Made by a program: the position numbers and the translations under genes
NCBI GenBank assembly: GCA_902779575.1
Contig: CACZBW010000004.1
Span: forward strand, 62,001-126,000
Source: an uncultured Lachnospiraceae bacterium
GTDB taxonomy: Bacteria > Bacillota > Clostridia > Lachnospirales > Lachnospiraceae
Reading direction: 5' to 3'
DNA: 64,000 nucleotides
Part shown: positions 40,806-49,689 of the stretch, one piece after another
Position numbering within the stretch: the stretch's first letter is position 1
Layout of the letters: each line of letters begins with the position of its first letter
Notes under the pieces: generated by a model
Told to the model about the DNA's origin: nothing
The model's input: only the letters and a program-made list of their open reading frames with translations
Databases searched by the model: none

Positions 40806-43478
40806 ATGAAACTGCCAAAACTGCCTGCATGGCTGGCTATTTCGTGCATTCTGGTTTTGTCTTCCGCAACAGGCTGCGGAAGTTCACCGAAAAAAGAACC
40901 GGAGACAACAGCTGCTGTACAGACGGAAGTAAAAGTGACAGAGAAAACGGCACAGTCTGAGGAAACAGCCGGGACAGCAGAAGCAGCTGACGGGAATCAG
41001 ACAGAAGCTGCTCCGGCCGCCGGGCAGGAAGAGAATGCCTCAGAGACGGAAGCGGCTGTGCCTGAGGCCGGGACGGAGGCAGATACAGCTGCTGCAGAAG
41101 CAGGAACGGAAGCTGAGGCGGCGGAAGCAGGAACGGAAGCTGAGGCGGCGGAAGCAGGAACGGAAGCTGAGGCGGCGGAAGCAGGAACGGAAGCTGAGGC
41201 GGCGGAAGCGGGAACGGAAGCCGAGACAGCGGCCGCAGCGGAAGCGGGAACGGAAGCCGAGACAGCGGCCGCAGTGGAAGCGGGAACAGAAGCCGAGACA
41301 GCAGCTGCCATGGAAGCGGGAACGGAAGCAGAGACAGCAGCCGCCATGGAAGCGGGAACGGAGGCAGATCCGGGACCGGAGACACTGACCGGGACAGAGG
41401 CAGAGCTGTTTGAAGACGGAACAGAAGCTGAGATCCTTCAGAGCGTGGAGGAGCTTCTTGCCCAGGCGCGTGCCCAGGCGGAAGCGGAGAAGGAATCCGC
41501 CCTGGCTCAGGCGCTTGAGGAAGCTGAGCTGAAGATGCAGGAGAGTATGGCCGAGGCGATTCAGACAGCGGAATCGGAAAAGGAAGCTGCTCTCGCGGAA
41601 GCCCGCGCGGCGGCGATGGCGGAGATGGAAAACGCTCTGGCAGAGGCGAAGGCAGATGCGGAAGGAAAGATGGAAGCTGCTCTGGAAGAAGCAAGAGCAG
41701 CTGCGGAAGCAGAGAAGGAATCAGCGCTTGCCGCCGCGGCACTCGCCGCCGGCACAGAGAAGGAGACAGCACTGGCAGAGGCGAAGGCCGCCGCGGAAGA
41801 ACAGATGGCAGCTGCTCTGAAGGAAGCGAAAGCCACTGCGGAATCCGAGAAAGAAGCCGCCCTTGCGGCAGCTAAGGAGACAGCGGAGTCGGAACTGCTC
41901 AAAGCGATTGAGGAAGGAAAAGAAACTGCCGAGTCCGAGATGGAAGCGGCTCTTGCGGCTGCGAAAGAGACCGCTGAGTCCGAGATGACGGCGGCTTTGG
42001 AAAAAGCGAAAACCACGGCCGAATCGGAGAAAGAAGCAGCTCTTGCCGAAGCTGAGAAGACGGCCGAGTCTGAGAAGCAGACGGCGCTTAATGAGGCGAA
42101 GACAGCAGCTGAGTCCGAGATGACGGCAGCGCTTGATGAGGCGAAAGCGGCAGCTGAATCTGAGAAGGAATCGGCTCTTGCCGAGGCGAAGACAGCGGCC
42201 GAATCGGAAAAGGAACAGGCGCTTGCCCTGGCAAAGGAAACTGCGGAATCTGAGATGGCAGCGGCTGTAAAAGCAGCTCAGGAGACCGCGGAATCCGAGA
42301 AGGAACAGCTGCTCGCCGAGACCCTTGCAACAGCGGAGTCTGAGCTGGATGCCGCCCTGAACAAGGCTTACGATGATGCGGAGCAGGGACTTAAGGACGC
42401 CAGGGCACAGTGGGAGTCTGAGAAAGAATCCGAGGCAGAATCCGAGAGACTTGCGATCGAGGATTCCACCGTTGTGACCGCGGCCGACACTGTTCTGAGA
42501 TCCGGTCCGGATTCAGGCAGTCCGGCGCTTCTGAAGATCCGGGAGGGGTCGCCGGTTACGGTTCTCTCCACGTCGGATGAAGTGACGAAAGTTGATTATT
42601 ACGGCCTTAAAGGGTATGTGGAAAACAGTGCCCTGCAGGTTCCGAACGGCATGAAAGAGACCGTAAGCTCCGCACCGGGGCTGGAGATCTGGTACCTTCC
42701 CATTGTCACCTATAATTCTCATCTGAATGTCAGAGAAAATCCCGGAGTGGATTCGCAGTGGATCACCCAGCTGGGCCCGGAGCAGAAGGTCAGAGGAACC
42801 GGCCGCTTTACAGAAGATGGAAGCTGGATAGAGGTTCAGTATGACGCAGACGGCAATACAGGCTGGGTCTGTGCAAAATATACCCGTGAAGATACGGAAG
42901 GACAGCCGGACGAGATCACAAAACTGATGTATCTTGCGGCATATGATAAAGCGGCGGACTATCTTCGCAGTGAGAAGACAGAAGGAGTCAGGGCTTTCCA
43001 GGACGGGCAGGAGACAGACGCGGACTTTGTGACAGGATTCGCGACTCTCATTGCCGACAACTGGCTCTACACAGGCGCCGTTACGGACGGAGTCCGGCAG
43101 GGACACGGCGCGCTGGTCGGCATAGATCCGGAAGATCCGGAAGGATACATCGTGATCACGGGCGACTGGAAAGCGGATAAGGTCGACGGCGATACGATCT
43201 GGTATTCGAAAGGCCATAAGAATACAGAAGACGACCTTATGATGCGCGGCGGCGTTACGGAAAATTACTGGAACGGAGACGTAGAAATCACAGGAACGAA
43301 GGACGGCGAGAGCAGGCATTATTACTGCGTAGCGGAAAACGGGACATTTGCCGTGCTCAGCGAGGGCGAAGATGGCTACGCCATCGCGAAGAATCCGGAC
43401 GGCAGTTACTGGTATGTGGATTCCGAAGAGAAACTGACTGACTGCAATGTCGGCCTGATCTGGGATAACGCTGACTGA
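40806..43478 (+). CDS. Large secreted repeat lipoprotein with SH3b and MORN-like domains
   Basis: An 890-residue protein. The signal peptide ends at ATGC, giving a probable lipoprotein Cys24. Residues about 98-190 are tandem EAGTEAE-type units (four of 9 residues, then four of 12). Residues about 215-530 are some twenty 15-residue helical units of the form TAESEKEAALAEAKx, expected to be a long coiled coil. Two SH3b-like domains follow (about 555-610, VTAADTVLRSGPDSGSP; and about 640-695, HLNVRENPGVDSQWITQLG), then a MORN-like carboxy domain (LYTGAVTDGVRQGHGALVG ... ITGDWKADKVDGDTIWYS). It probably reaches from membrane to cell wall as an extended stalk. GAGAGGAGGA is the ribosome site. No known whole-length family is recognised. 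Confidence 0.85.
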   Translation: MKLPKLPAWLAISCILVLSSATGCGSSPKKEPETTAAVQTEVKVTEKTAQSEETAGTAEAADGNQTEAAPAAGQEENASETEAAVPEAGTEADTAAAEAGTEAEAAEAGTEAEAAEAGTEAEAAEAGTEAEAAEAGTEAETAAAAEAGTEAETAAAVEAGTEAETAAAMEAGTEAETAAAMEAGTEADPGPETLTGTEAELFEDGTEAEILQSVEELLAQARAQAEAEKESALAQALEEAELKMQESMAEAIQTAESEKEAALAEARAAAMAEMENALAEAKADAEGKMEAALEEARAAAEAEKESALAAAALAAGTEKETALAEAKAAAEEQMAAALKEAKATAESEKEAALAAAKETAESELLKAIEEGKETAESEMEAALAAAKETAESEMTAALEKAKTTAESEKEAALAEAEKTAESEKQTALNEAKTAAESEMTAALDEAKAAAESEKESALAEAKTAAESEKEQALALAKETAESEMAAAVKAAQETAESEKEQLLAETLATAESELDAALNKAYDDAEQGLKDARAQWESEKESEAESERLAIEDSTVVTAADTVLRSGPDSGSPALLKIREGSPVTVLSTSDEVTKVDYYGLKGYVENSALQVPNGMKETVSSAPGLEIWYLPIVTYNSHLNVRENPGVDSQWITQLGPEQKVRGTGRFTEDGSWIEVQYDADGNTGWVCAKYTREDTEGQPDEITKLMYLAAYDKAADYLRSEKTEGVRAFQDGQETDADFVTGFATLIADNWLYTGAVTDGVRQGHGALVGIDPEDPEGYIVITGDWKADKVDGDTIWYSKGHKNTEDDLMMRGGVTENYWNGDVEITGTKDGESRHYYCVAENGTFAVLSEGEDGYAIAKNPDGSYWYVDSEEKLTDCNVGLIWDNAD
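41097..41375 (+). repeat. Coding tandem repeats, 27-bp then 36-bp units
   Basis: Four 27-bp copies encoding EAGTEAEAA (41097-41204, almost identical at DNA level) are followed by four 36-bp copies encoding EAGTEAETAAAx (41205-41348) and a partial unit. All are in frame. Confidence 0.9.
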
Positions 43479-43551
43479 GTCAGGAGGATACTGCCCGCAA
43501 ATGAGAGGCAGCCGGTAAAAATTTAAAAGCAGGCCGGACTGGTCTGGGAAC

Positions 43552-43602
43552 AGCGCTCCCTTATGCAGCATGGGTTCTTCCCGGCCGCAGGGAGCGCTTT
43601 TT
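43552..43602 (+). terminator. Terminator after the repeat lipoprotein gene
   Basis: AGCGCTCCCT (43552-43561) pairs with AGGGAGCGCT (43589-43598) over a 27-base loop, then TTTT. Confidence 0.75.
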
Positions 43603-43767
43603 GCATACAGGCTTTTTATGTTTTATCCTTATCCGGCCGAAGCGGAGCGCAGAGCCGGGGCATCCGCATCCGGTCCGGCTGCTGGAGCTGCCGTGCGCCG
43701 GGGCTGAATTTGGCCAGGGCGGAATGGATGCAGAATTTGGAACATTGTTTCAGGGAGGTGTATTGTT

Positions 43768-44850
43768 ATGAAAAAGATCAGCGCCATTGTAATATCTGTG
43801 GTCCTCCTGTTTATGCTGACCGCTTCTGTGTCGGCTGATGTCCGGAGAGGCGACCGGGGAGAGGATGTGGAGGAGATTCAGACGCTTCTGTTCCAGATGG
43901 GCTGGCTCTTTGAGGAACCGGATGGAATTTTCGGACCTCATACGGAACAGGCAGTAATCAATTACCAGGGATATTCCGGACTTACACAGGACGGAGTGGT
44001 GGACAAAGCGACATATGACCGGATGTGGGAGGACTGGCACTATCTGTTTTATGATGACGGTACTCCGCACAACCACGGTGAAGACTGGGACGGCGACGGA
44101 ATTCTTGAAGTAGAGCCGGACGACGAGAGCATGGCGCTTCTGCACAATTTCCCGCGGCCGGATGACAGCCCGCCGGAAGCTGAGAGCGAGCCAAAGCCGC
44201 CGGTGCCTGAAGAGAGAGAAGGACAGCAGCAGATACAGGAGGACGAGACAAAAGCAGCCGCACCGGAAAAACGGGAAGAATTGGTGCAGACGCAGGAGAC
44301 TGAGACAAATCCGGCTGTGTCCGATGAACGGGAAGGACATCAGCAGGCGCAGGAAAGCGAAACAGATCCTGCAGTGTCTGAGGAGCGGGAAGGTCTGCAG
44401 TGGACAAAGAAAGAAGAAACAGATCAGATGAATGAGACGGAAGGGCCGGAGCCCGTCCAGACGACAGAGACAGGGTCTGTGGAGACAGAGGCATTTACGG
44501 AAGCGATGCCGGAAGAAGAGACAGAGGAACTCACAGAAACAGAACCGGAGGGGCTCACGGAGCGGAAACCGGAAGAAGAGACAGAGGAACTCACAGAAAC
44601 AGAACCGGAGAAGCTCACGGAGCCGGAACCGGAAGAAACAGAGACGGAAGAACTCACAGAAACAGAGACGGAAGAAACTGAGACAGAAGAGACGGAGCCT
44701 GAGGAGATCTCGGAGACAGAAAGCGAGAAGCCTGAGCAGCCGGAAGGATGGAGCCTCGGGAAAGTGCTTGAGGCACTCGGATCCGCGCCGGAGCAGCTTA
44801 TGGATTCCGTATCTTCCATCAAAGATCAGTTCGGGTTCGGAAGAAAATAA
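43768..44850 (+). CDS. Secreted peptidoglycan-binding-domain protein with Thr/Glu-rich tail
   Basis: A 360-residue exported protein. Signal peptide to about residue 23 (SVSA-DV), then a peptidoglycan-binding domain of the PG_binding_1 type (about 25-88: RRGDRGEDVEEIQTLLFQ, PDGIFGPHTEQAVINYQ, DGVVDKATYDRMW). The rest (about 125-325) is acidic low complexity, Thr/Glu/Pro-rich with near-repeats EEETEELTETEPE. The carboxy end SLGKVLEALGSAPEQLM is a short amphipathic helix. It should bind the cell wall non-covalently. TTCAGGGAGGTG is the ribosome site. It sits between two other large secreted proteins and resembles them in composition. Confidence 0.88.
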   Translation: MKKISAIVISVVLLFMLTASVSADVRRGDRGEDVEEIQTLLFQMGWLFEEPDGIFGPHTEQAVINYQGYSGLTQDGVVDKATYDRMWEDWHYLFYDDGTPHNHGEDWDGDGILEVEPDDESMALLHNFPRPDDSPPEAESEPKPPVPEEREGQQQIQEDETKAAAPEKREELVQTQETETNPAVSDEREGHQQAQESETDPAVSEEREGLQWTKKEETDQMNETEGPEPVQTTETGSVETEAFTEAMPEEETEELTETEPEGLTERKPEEETEELTETEPEKLTEPEPEETETEELTETETEETETEETEPEEISETESEKPEQPEGWSLGKVLEALGSAPEQLMDSVSSIKDQFGFGRK

Positions 44851-44918
44851 GAAGCAGGTAAAAATCAGCAGACAGGATGGATCAGCATGATTTCAGGCCA
44901 AAAAGGAGGGGATGGTCT

Positions 44919-46925
44919 ATGAGGAAAAAATACACCGCGGTCGCTGCAGGAGCCATATTGGGACTTCTTTTTTCTGCTTCCTGCCCGGCTTCAAATCTTT
45001 CGGATTATCTTGACCTGGCAAAGAATCTCTTTGTGACATATGTTTCGGGGGAAGATTCCGCGGCAGCCGGTGCCTCGTCCGCAGCTGCGTCGGGGACAGA
45101 CGCTTCTGCCGCGTCCGCCGCGTCCGCGGCGTCTGCTGCAGGAGCTGCAGCTTCAGCCAGTTCCGCGGCGTCAGCCGTTTCCGGAGATGATTCTGTGCCC
45201 GATGATCAGTGGTATTTCTTTGAGGAAAGCGACGGATCGGACAGCATTCAGGAATCGTCCGTTACAGAAACGGTAATTCCGGAAGCAGTTCCGGGAACGG
45301 AGGCCGCAGCGGACTCCGCCGTGATGTCCGATGCCTGTGCGCAGGCTTACCTTGAAGTCCTGGAAGGGTACAGGGAGCGGGTCCTTCTGTACGACTGGCA
45401 GAATTCATGGGGCAGATATGATTTTGAAGAGCGGACGGGAGTGGAGACAGAACTCCGGCCTGCGGTACTTGCCGATGTGTGCGGCGATGCAGCTCCGGAA
45501 CTGATCTTTGCGGCTGCGAAGCTGTTCCAGTATGAGTATTCCTGGATGGCGGGAGCCGCAGATCTGTACGTCTATACCTTTGACGGGACAAAAGCGGTCC
45601 GGCTTCTGAAAACAGATGTTGATTATCTTGCGGGGGGCGGCTTCCGCTATGTACTTTTCCAGAGGGCGGGAAGCCGGAACCTCTGGCTGTATTCCAGCTG
45701 CGGGGATGAGAACTGGACGGTAACTTTTACAGAGTATGTTCTGTCCGGTTCAGGCCTTGTCCCGAACGAGGTCTGGCAGGAAAAAACCTGGCCGGATTAT
45801 GATTACGGGATGATGGCGGAATATCAGCACAACGGCGCCGCGGCGGATCAGTGGAGCTATGAGTCGGCCAAAAGCGCGATCATCCAGAGCATGGAGACGC
45901 TGCTGCTTTATAACTGGGCGGATGATGAGGAACTGAGCCGGAAAGTCCTGACCCTGGCTCCGCAGGGGATGACTTACCGCAGTGCGGTGGAAAAACTGTC
46001 CGCTTATGCCGGAAAGCCGCAGCAGGAACCGGTCGGAATACTGAAAGAGGTTCCGGACGAATTCATCTTTTCCAGCGGCGCCGGCGGCTGGGACTGCCAG
46101 CTTTTCCTGAAGGATGACGGCAGCTTTACCGGCCAGTATCATGACAGCGACGCAGATGTGGTATATGTCTGTTCCTTCCACGGGAATTTTACGGATTTCA
46201 GGAAGATCGATGAAAATACTTATTCCATGCGGCTTGAAAATCTTTATTATGACCGGACGGCCGGTGAGCAGTGGACGGACGGCGGGCTGCGTTATATCTC
46301 GACAGACGCCTATGGAATCTACGGGGGGGATCTTTTCTACCTTTACCTGCAGGGCCATCCGACGGAAAGCCTGCCGGAAGGATTCTTAAGCTGGGCCAGG
46401 ATGTATATGTCCGGCTATAACGCAACAGGCGGTGATACGCCTTATGTCCTGAATATTTACGGGCTTTATAATCTGGCTGGCCAGGAAGGGTTCGGGACAT
46501 CGCTCCAAGATATCCTGCAGAAAGCCTGGTACGCTTCGGAGGAGAGCGGTTATGCCCGGGAGAGCAGTGCAGCCGGGATGCAGGAGAATCTCCAGCCTGT
46601 GCAGAATCCGCAGACAGATCCTGCGCAGAACCTGCAGCCGGCGCCTGCACAGAATGTTCAGACGGTGCCGCAGCTTCTGCCTTTCAGCAGTGAACGGTAC
46701 CTGACCGGGGCGGATATTGCCGGATTCAGCGCGGACCAGATCCAGACCGCGATCAACGAAATCTATGCCCGTCACGGCTATATCTTCAGGACGCCTGAGA
46801 TCCTGGATTATTTCAGGCAGTATGACTGGTATCTGCCATCCGTGGCGGATGCGTCCCTGGTCTACAGCTCCTGCAGTGCCGTGGAGAGAACAAATATCGA
46901 GTTTCTGAGCACGGCGCTCGGATAA
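44919..46925 (+). CDS. Large secreted YARHG-domain protein
   Basis: A 668-residue exported protein. Signal segment RKKYTAVAAGAILGLLFSASC, where Cys could be a lipobox (weak) ; then a Ser/Ala linker (about 48-90), a first unknown globular region (about 135-260), a second (about 330-500, EFIFSSGAGGWDCQLFLKDDGSF), a Gln/Pro linker (about 555-600) and a carboxy-terminal YARHG domain (about 615-668: INEIYARHGYIFRTPEILDY, ERTNIEFL). YARHG is a putative extracellular, peptidoglycan-associated domain. ATG 44919 is 7 bases after GGAGGGG; the frame is open back to 44877. GH127 starts 29 bases after the stop, so the two may share a transcript. Confidence 0.88.
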   Translation: MRKKYTAVAAGAILGLLFSASCPASNLSDYLDLAKNLFVTYVSGEDSAAAGASSAAASGTDASAASAASAASAAGAAASASSAASAVSGDDSVPDDQWYFFEESDGSDSIQESSVTETVIPEAVPGTEAAADSAVMSDACAQAYLEVLEGYRERVLLYDWQNSWGRYDFEERTGVETELRPAVLADVCGDAAPELIFAAAKLFQYEYSWMAGAADLYVYTFDGTKAVRLLKTDVDYLAGGGFRYVLFQRAGSRNLWLYSSCGDENWTVTFTEYVLSGSGLVPNEVWQEKTWPDYDYGMMAEYQHNGAAADQWSYESAKSAIIQSMETLLLYNWADDEELSRKVLTLAPQGMTYRSAVEKLSAYAGKPQQEPVGILKEVPDEFIFSSGAGGWDCQLFLKDDGSFTGQYHDSDADVVYVCSFHGNFTDFRKIDENTYSMRLENLYYDRTAGEQWTDGGLRYISTDAYGIYGGDLFYLYLQGHPTESLPEGFLSWARMYMSGYNATGGDTPYVLNIYGLYNLAGQEGFGTSLQDILQKAWYASEESGYARESSAAGMQENLQPVQNPQTDPAQNLQPAPAQNVQTVPQLLPFSSERYLTGADIAGFSADQIQTAINEIYARHGYIFRTPEILDYFRQYDWYLPSVADASLVYSSCSAVERTNIEFLSTALG

Positions 46926-46953
46926 AGGCAGAGCAGACAGGAGGCAGAAACAG

Positions 46954-48912
46954 TTGGCAGAAGGAAATACGAAAATCACAGATAGATTCTGGACGCGCTA
47001 CAGGGAACTTGTCCGCAGTGAGATGATTCCCTACCAGTGGAAGGTGCTGAATGACGAGATCGACGTCCGGATCGAGCGCGAGCGGGACGACGCCCACATC
47101 CCGAATAAGAAAAGCCATGCCCTGGAGAATTTCCGGATCGCGGCAGGGAAACACAGCGGTCACCATTACGGATGGGTCTTCCAGGACAGCGATGTCTATA
47201 AATGGCTGGAAGCTGCCGCGTATTCTCTTTCCGAAAAGATGGATGAGAATCTGAAAAAGCTGGCGGACAGTGTTGTGGACCTGATCGGGGATGCCCAGGA
47301 AGAAGACGGATACCTCAGCACCTATTTTACGATAGAGGAGCCTGACAGGAAGTTCAGACGCCTCCGGGAAAGTCATGAGCTTTACTGCGCCGGACATCTT
47401 ATGGAGGCCGCGGTCGCCTATAACCGGGCGACAGGGAACAGGAAGGTCGTCGAAATTGCCGAAAAGCTCGCAGACTGCATCTGGAGAGAACTGGGGCCGG
47501 AAGGCCGGTATGGTTTTGACGGCCACGAGGAGGTCGAGATCGGCCTCATGAAGCTTTATCAGCTTACCGGAAAAGAACGGTACAGGGAACTGAGCCGCCA
47601 TTTCCTGATGATCCGCGGGGAGGATCCGGATTTCTTTGAGAAGGAGAGGCAGAACGATCCGGACAGAAAACCGGTTATTCATGGAATGGATCCGCTTCCT
47701 CTGCGCTATTACCAGATCCACAAAAAGGTTGTGGATCAGGATACGGCGGAGGGACATGCGGTGCGTCTGGTTTACCTGTGCACCGCCATGGCGGACGTGG
47801 CCGCGGCCTGCGGGGATGAAATCATGCTGGCGGCCTGCAGGAAGATCTGGAGAAATATCGTCGACAGGAGAATGTACATCACGGGCGGCATCGGGTCAAC
47901 CGTTCACGGTGAAGCTTTTACATTTGATTACGATCTGCCCAATGATACCATGTACTGCGAAACCTGCGCGTCCGTCGGGCTGGTATTCTTCGCAAAGGCC
48001 ATGATGGAAAATGAGGCGGACGGCGAATACGGCGACGTGATGGAAAGGGCTCTGTATAATACCGTACTTTCCGGCACTGCCCTGGACGGAAAGCACTTTT
48101 TCTACGTTAATCCGCTGGAGGTCAATCCCGTCAGTTCGGCGCTGGATCCCGGAAAAAGCCATGTGAAGGCCGTCCGGCCCGAATGGCTCGGCTGCGCGTG
48201 CTGCCCGCCCAATCTGGCAAGACTTCTTGCATCCGTCGATCAATATGTGTATACTGCTAGGGAAGATTGCTGCTTTGTAAATCTGTACATGAGTTCCGAG
48301 TCCTGTTTTTCCATGAAGAGCGGGGAGATTCGGATCCGTCAGGAGACCGGGTACCCGGTCAGCGGAAAGATCCGTCTTCAGCTGGAAAAGGAAGCGGGAC
48401 AGAAGCTGCGGCTGGGACTCAGGATTCCTTCCTGGGCAAGGACTTTTGCTCTGACGGTAAATGGGGAAGCCTGCAGGGCGGTGCCGGAAAAAGGCTTTGT
48501 ACTGCTTGATCTGCAGGAGGAGAAAAATGAAATCCTTCTGGATCTTCCCATGAAGCCCGAGTTGTGGCGGGCGAGAGCAGACCTGCGGTCTGATATCGGA
48601 AAAGCCGCGGTGGGCAGGGGTCCGCTGGTCTATTGTCTGGAGGAAGCGGACAATGGAAAAGATCTGCATATGCTTTCCATAAAAAGGGATCCTGATTTTG
48701 CGGAGCAGGAAGAAGACGGGGAACTGGGACATATCGTTGCCATTACAGCCGCGGGAATACGCAGAAAAACAGCGCCGGTCCGGGGCGGGCTCTATGGCTT
48801 TGACGATGAGATGCGGGAGGAGAAGGAAGAGCAGCGTCTGCGCTTCATTCCCTACTATACCTGGGCGAACCGGGGCAGTAATGAGATGAGTGTCTGGGTC
48901 CGGACAGAATAG
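46954..48912 (+). CDS. Glycoside hydrolase family 127 (beta-L-arabinofuranosidase type)
   Basis: A 652-residue cytoplasmic enzyme, full family length. It has the GH127 zinc-thiolate active site: Glu336 and Cys338 in YCETCASVG, and Cys416-Cys417 in GCACCPPN, almost the numbering of the Bifidobacterium HypBA1 site (Glu338, Cys340, Cys417, Cys418), where Cys417 is the nucleophile. RITGGIGST-like MYITGGIGSTVHGEAF and GYLSTYF are other landmarks. It removes terminal beta-L-arabinofuranosyl residues, as from plant hydroxyproline-rich glycoproteins. TTG 46954 is the start, 9 bases after AGGAGG (46939-46944). No signal peptide, so substrate must be imported. Confidence 0.94.
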   Translation: MAEGNTKITDRFWTRYRELVRSEMIPYQWKVLNDEIDVRIERERDDAHIPNKKSHALENFRIAAGKHSGHHYGWVFQDSDVYKWLEAAAYSLSEKMDENLKKLADSVVDLIGDAQEEDGYLSTYFTIEEPDRKFRRLRESHELYCAGHLMEAAVAYNRATGNRKVVEIAEKLADCIWRELGPEGRYGFDGHEEVEIGLMKLYQLTGKERYRELSRHFLMIRGEDPDFFEKERQNDPDRKPVIHGMDPLPLRYYQIHKKVVDQDTAEGHAVRLVYLCTAMADVAAACGDEIMLAACRKIWRNIVDRRMYITGGIGSTVHGEAFTFDYDLPNDTMYCETCASVGLVFFAKAMMENEADGEYGDVMERALYNTVLSGTALDGKHFFYVNPLEVNPVSSALDPGKSHVKAVRPEWLGCACCPPNLARLLASVDQYVYTAREDCCFVNLYMSSESCFSMKSGEIRIRQETGYPVSGKIRLQLEKEAGQKLRLGLRIPSWARTFALTVNGEACRAVPEKGFVLLDLQEEKNEILLDLPMKPELWRARADLRSDIGKAAVGRGPLVYCLEEADNGKDLHMLSIKRDPDFAEQEEDGELGHIVAITAAGIRRKTAPVRGGLYGFDDEMREEKEEQRLRFIPYYTWANRGSNEMSVWVRTE

Positions 48913-48935
48913 AGTGTTTTAAGGAGGAAAATCTT

Positions 48936-49181
48936 ATGGGAATTATCGGAGGAATCATTCTTGGCGCAATCGCAGGCTGGCTGGCCGGCAGTATTATGGA
49001 TGAGAGCGGCGGAGTTCTGCGCAATATAATCCTCGGAATCGTGGGCGGTTTTGTCGGAAGCTTTGTACTCGGGTTCATCGGCATCTCCGGGCACGGGATT
49101 GTGGGATCACTGATTGTATCCGTCATCGGTGCCTGCATCGTGATCTGGCTGGGACGGCTTCTCTTCGGAAGAAAGAACTGA
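48936..49181 (+). CDS. GlsB/YeaQ/YmgE-family membrane protein
   Basis: Eighty-one residues with three Gly-rich membrane helices: GIIGGIILGAIAGWLAG, RNIILGIVGGFVGSFVLGFIG and GSLIVSVIGACIVIWLG. This is the transglycosylase-associated/GlsB stress protein family, small integral membrane proteins of the general stress response with unclear function. It begins 23 bases after GH127 with AAGGAGGAAAA, and a terminator follows. Confidence 0.95.
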   Translation: MGIIGGIILGAIAGWLAGSIMDESGGVLRNIILGIVGGFVGSFVLGFIGISGHGIVGSLIVSVIGACIVIWLGRLLFGRKN

Positions 49182-49216
49182 GAATGACGGACAGGCTGTT
49201 ATAACAGGAAGTATGG

Positions 49217-49256
49217 GATGCTTCCGCTGCTGAATGCGGCGGGGGCATCTTTTTTT
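49217..49256 (+). terminator. Terminator after the GlsB-type gene
   Basis: GATGC (49217-49221) pairs with GCATC (49245-49249) around an inner CCGC/GCGG stem, then seven T. Confidence 0.8.
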
Positions 49257-49292
49257 GACCTCCGCGCAGCTGCCTCAGACAGGAGCATCCTG

Positions 49293-49409
49293 GATGCGGC
49301 ATACGTGCGAAGCACGGATGGTCTGGTCTGTACGCTATTTCACTAAGCAGCAAAGCTGCCAGGCGGAATATGCGTGTGGCCGGATGTGCGGAGGACCGTG
49401 AACTGTAAC
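49293..49409 (+). repeat. Dispersed structured intergenic repeat, copy 2
   Basis: About 117 bases aligned to 40492-40615. Hairpin CGTGC-GAA-GCACG replaces copy 1's TGTGC-ACA-GCACG (a T-G pair becomes C-G, the loop differs), and GCAGC-AAA-GCTGC is identical. It begins 37 bases after a terminator and precedes the VWA-protein gene. Confidence 0.8.
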
Positions 49410-49689
49410 CGGACAGGAACTGCAGAAGTTAAATTTCAGTTGATTTTTTCCGGCTCAGGGATTACCATGATTGAAATGGCACATCGGGTCTGTGTTCTTC
49501 TATCTTTCATCTCTTTTACGGAATCTCCGGATTTTTCACGGATGATTTACTTAGCTGCATCTGTTCCTTCTTTTTTCTTTTTCTTTTTCTCAGAAATCTT
49601 CGGTTATCTTTTTCGGGAATTCTTCCCGTACCTTTTTCTTTTTTCATTTCAAAAATCATATCTGATCCATTTCAGGAGGTGGCAAATCT
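49410..49689 (+). promoter_or_regulatory. T-rich leader of the VWA-protein gene with a hairpin
   Basis: No real gene seen in these 280 bases. They are pyrimidine-rich, and CGGGAA-TTC-TTCCCG (49614-49628) followed by TACCTTTTTCTTTTTT could act as an attenuator. The ribosome site is CAGGAGGTGG (about 49673-49682). No convincing promoter was recognised. Confidence 0.4.

Noticed and set aside
41097-41375. CRISPR-like array
   Set aside because: The repeats are contiguous, in frame, without unique spacers; they encode a protein stalk.
40837-41772. A Pro/Leu-rich 311-residue minus-strand frame opposite the repeat lipoprotein
   Set aside because: Low-complexity product of reading Glu/Ala-rich repeats backwards; no ribosome site or domain.
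49293-49409. Cyclic-di-GMP (GEMM-I) riboswitch
   Set aside because: A GCAAAGC-like segment was noticed in the repeat, but the GNRA tetraloop/receptor and the other conserved segments of GEMM-I are absent.
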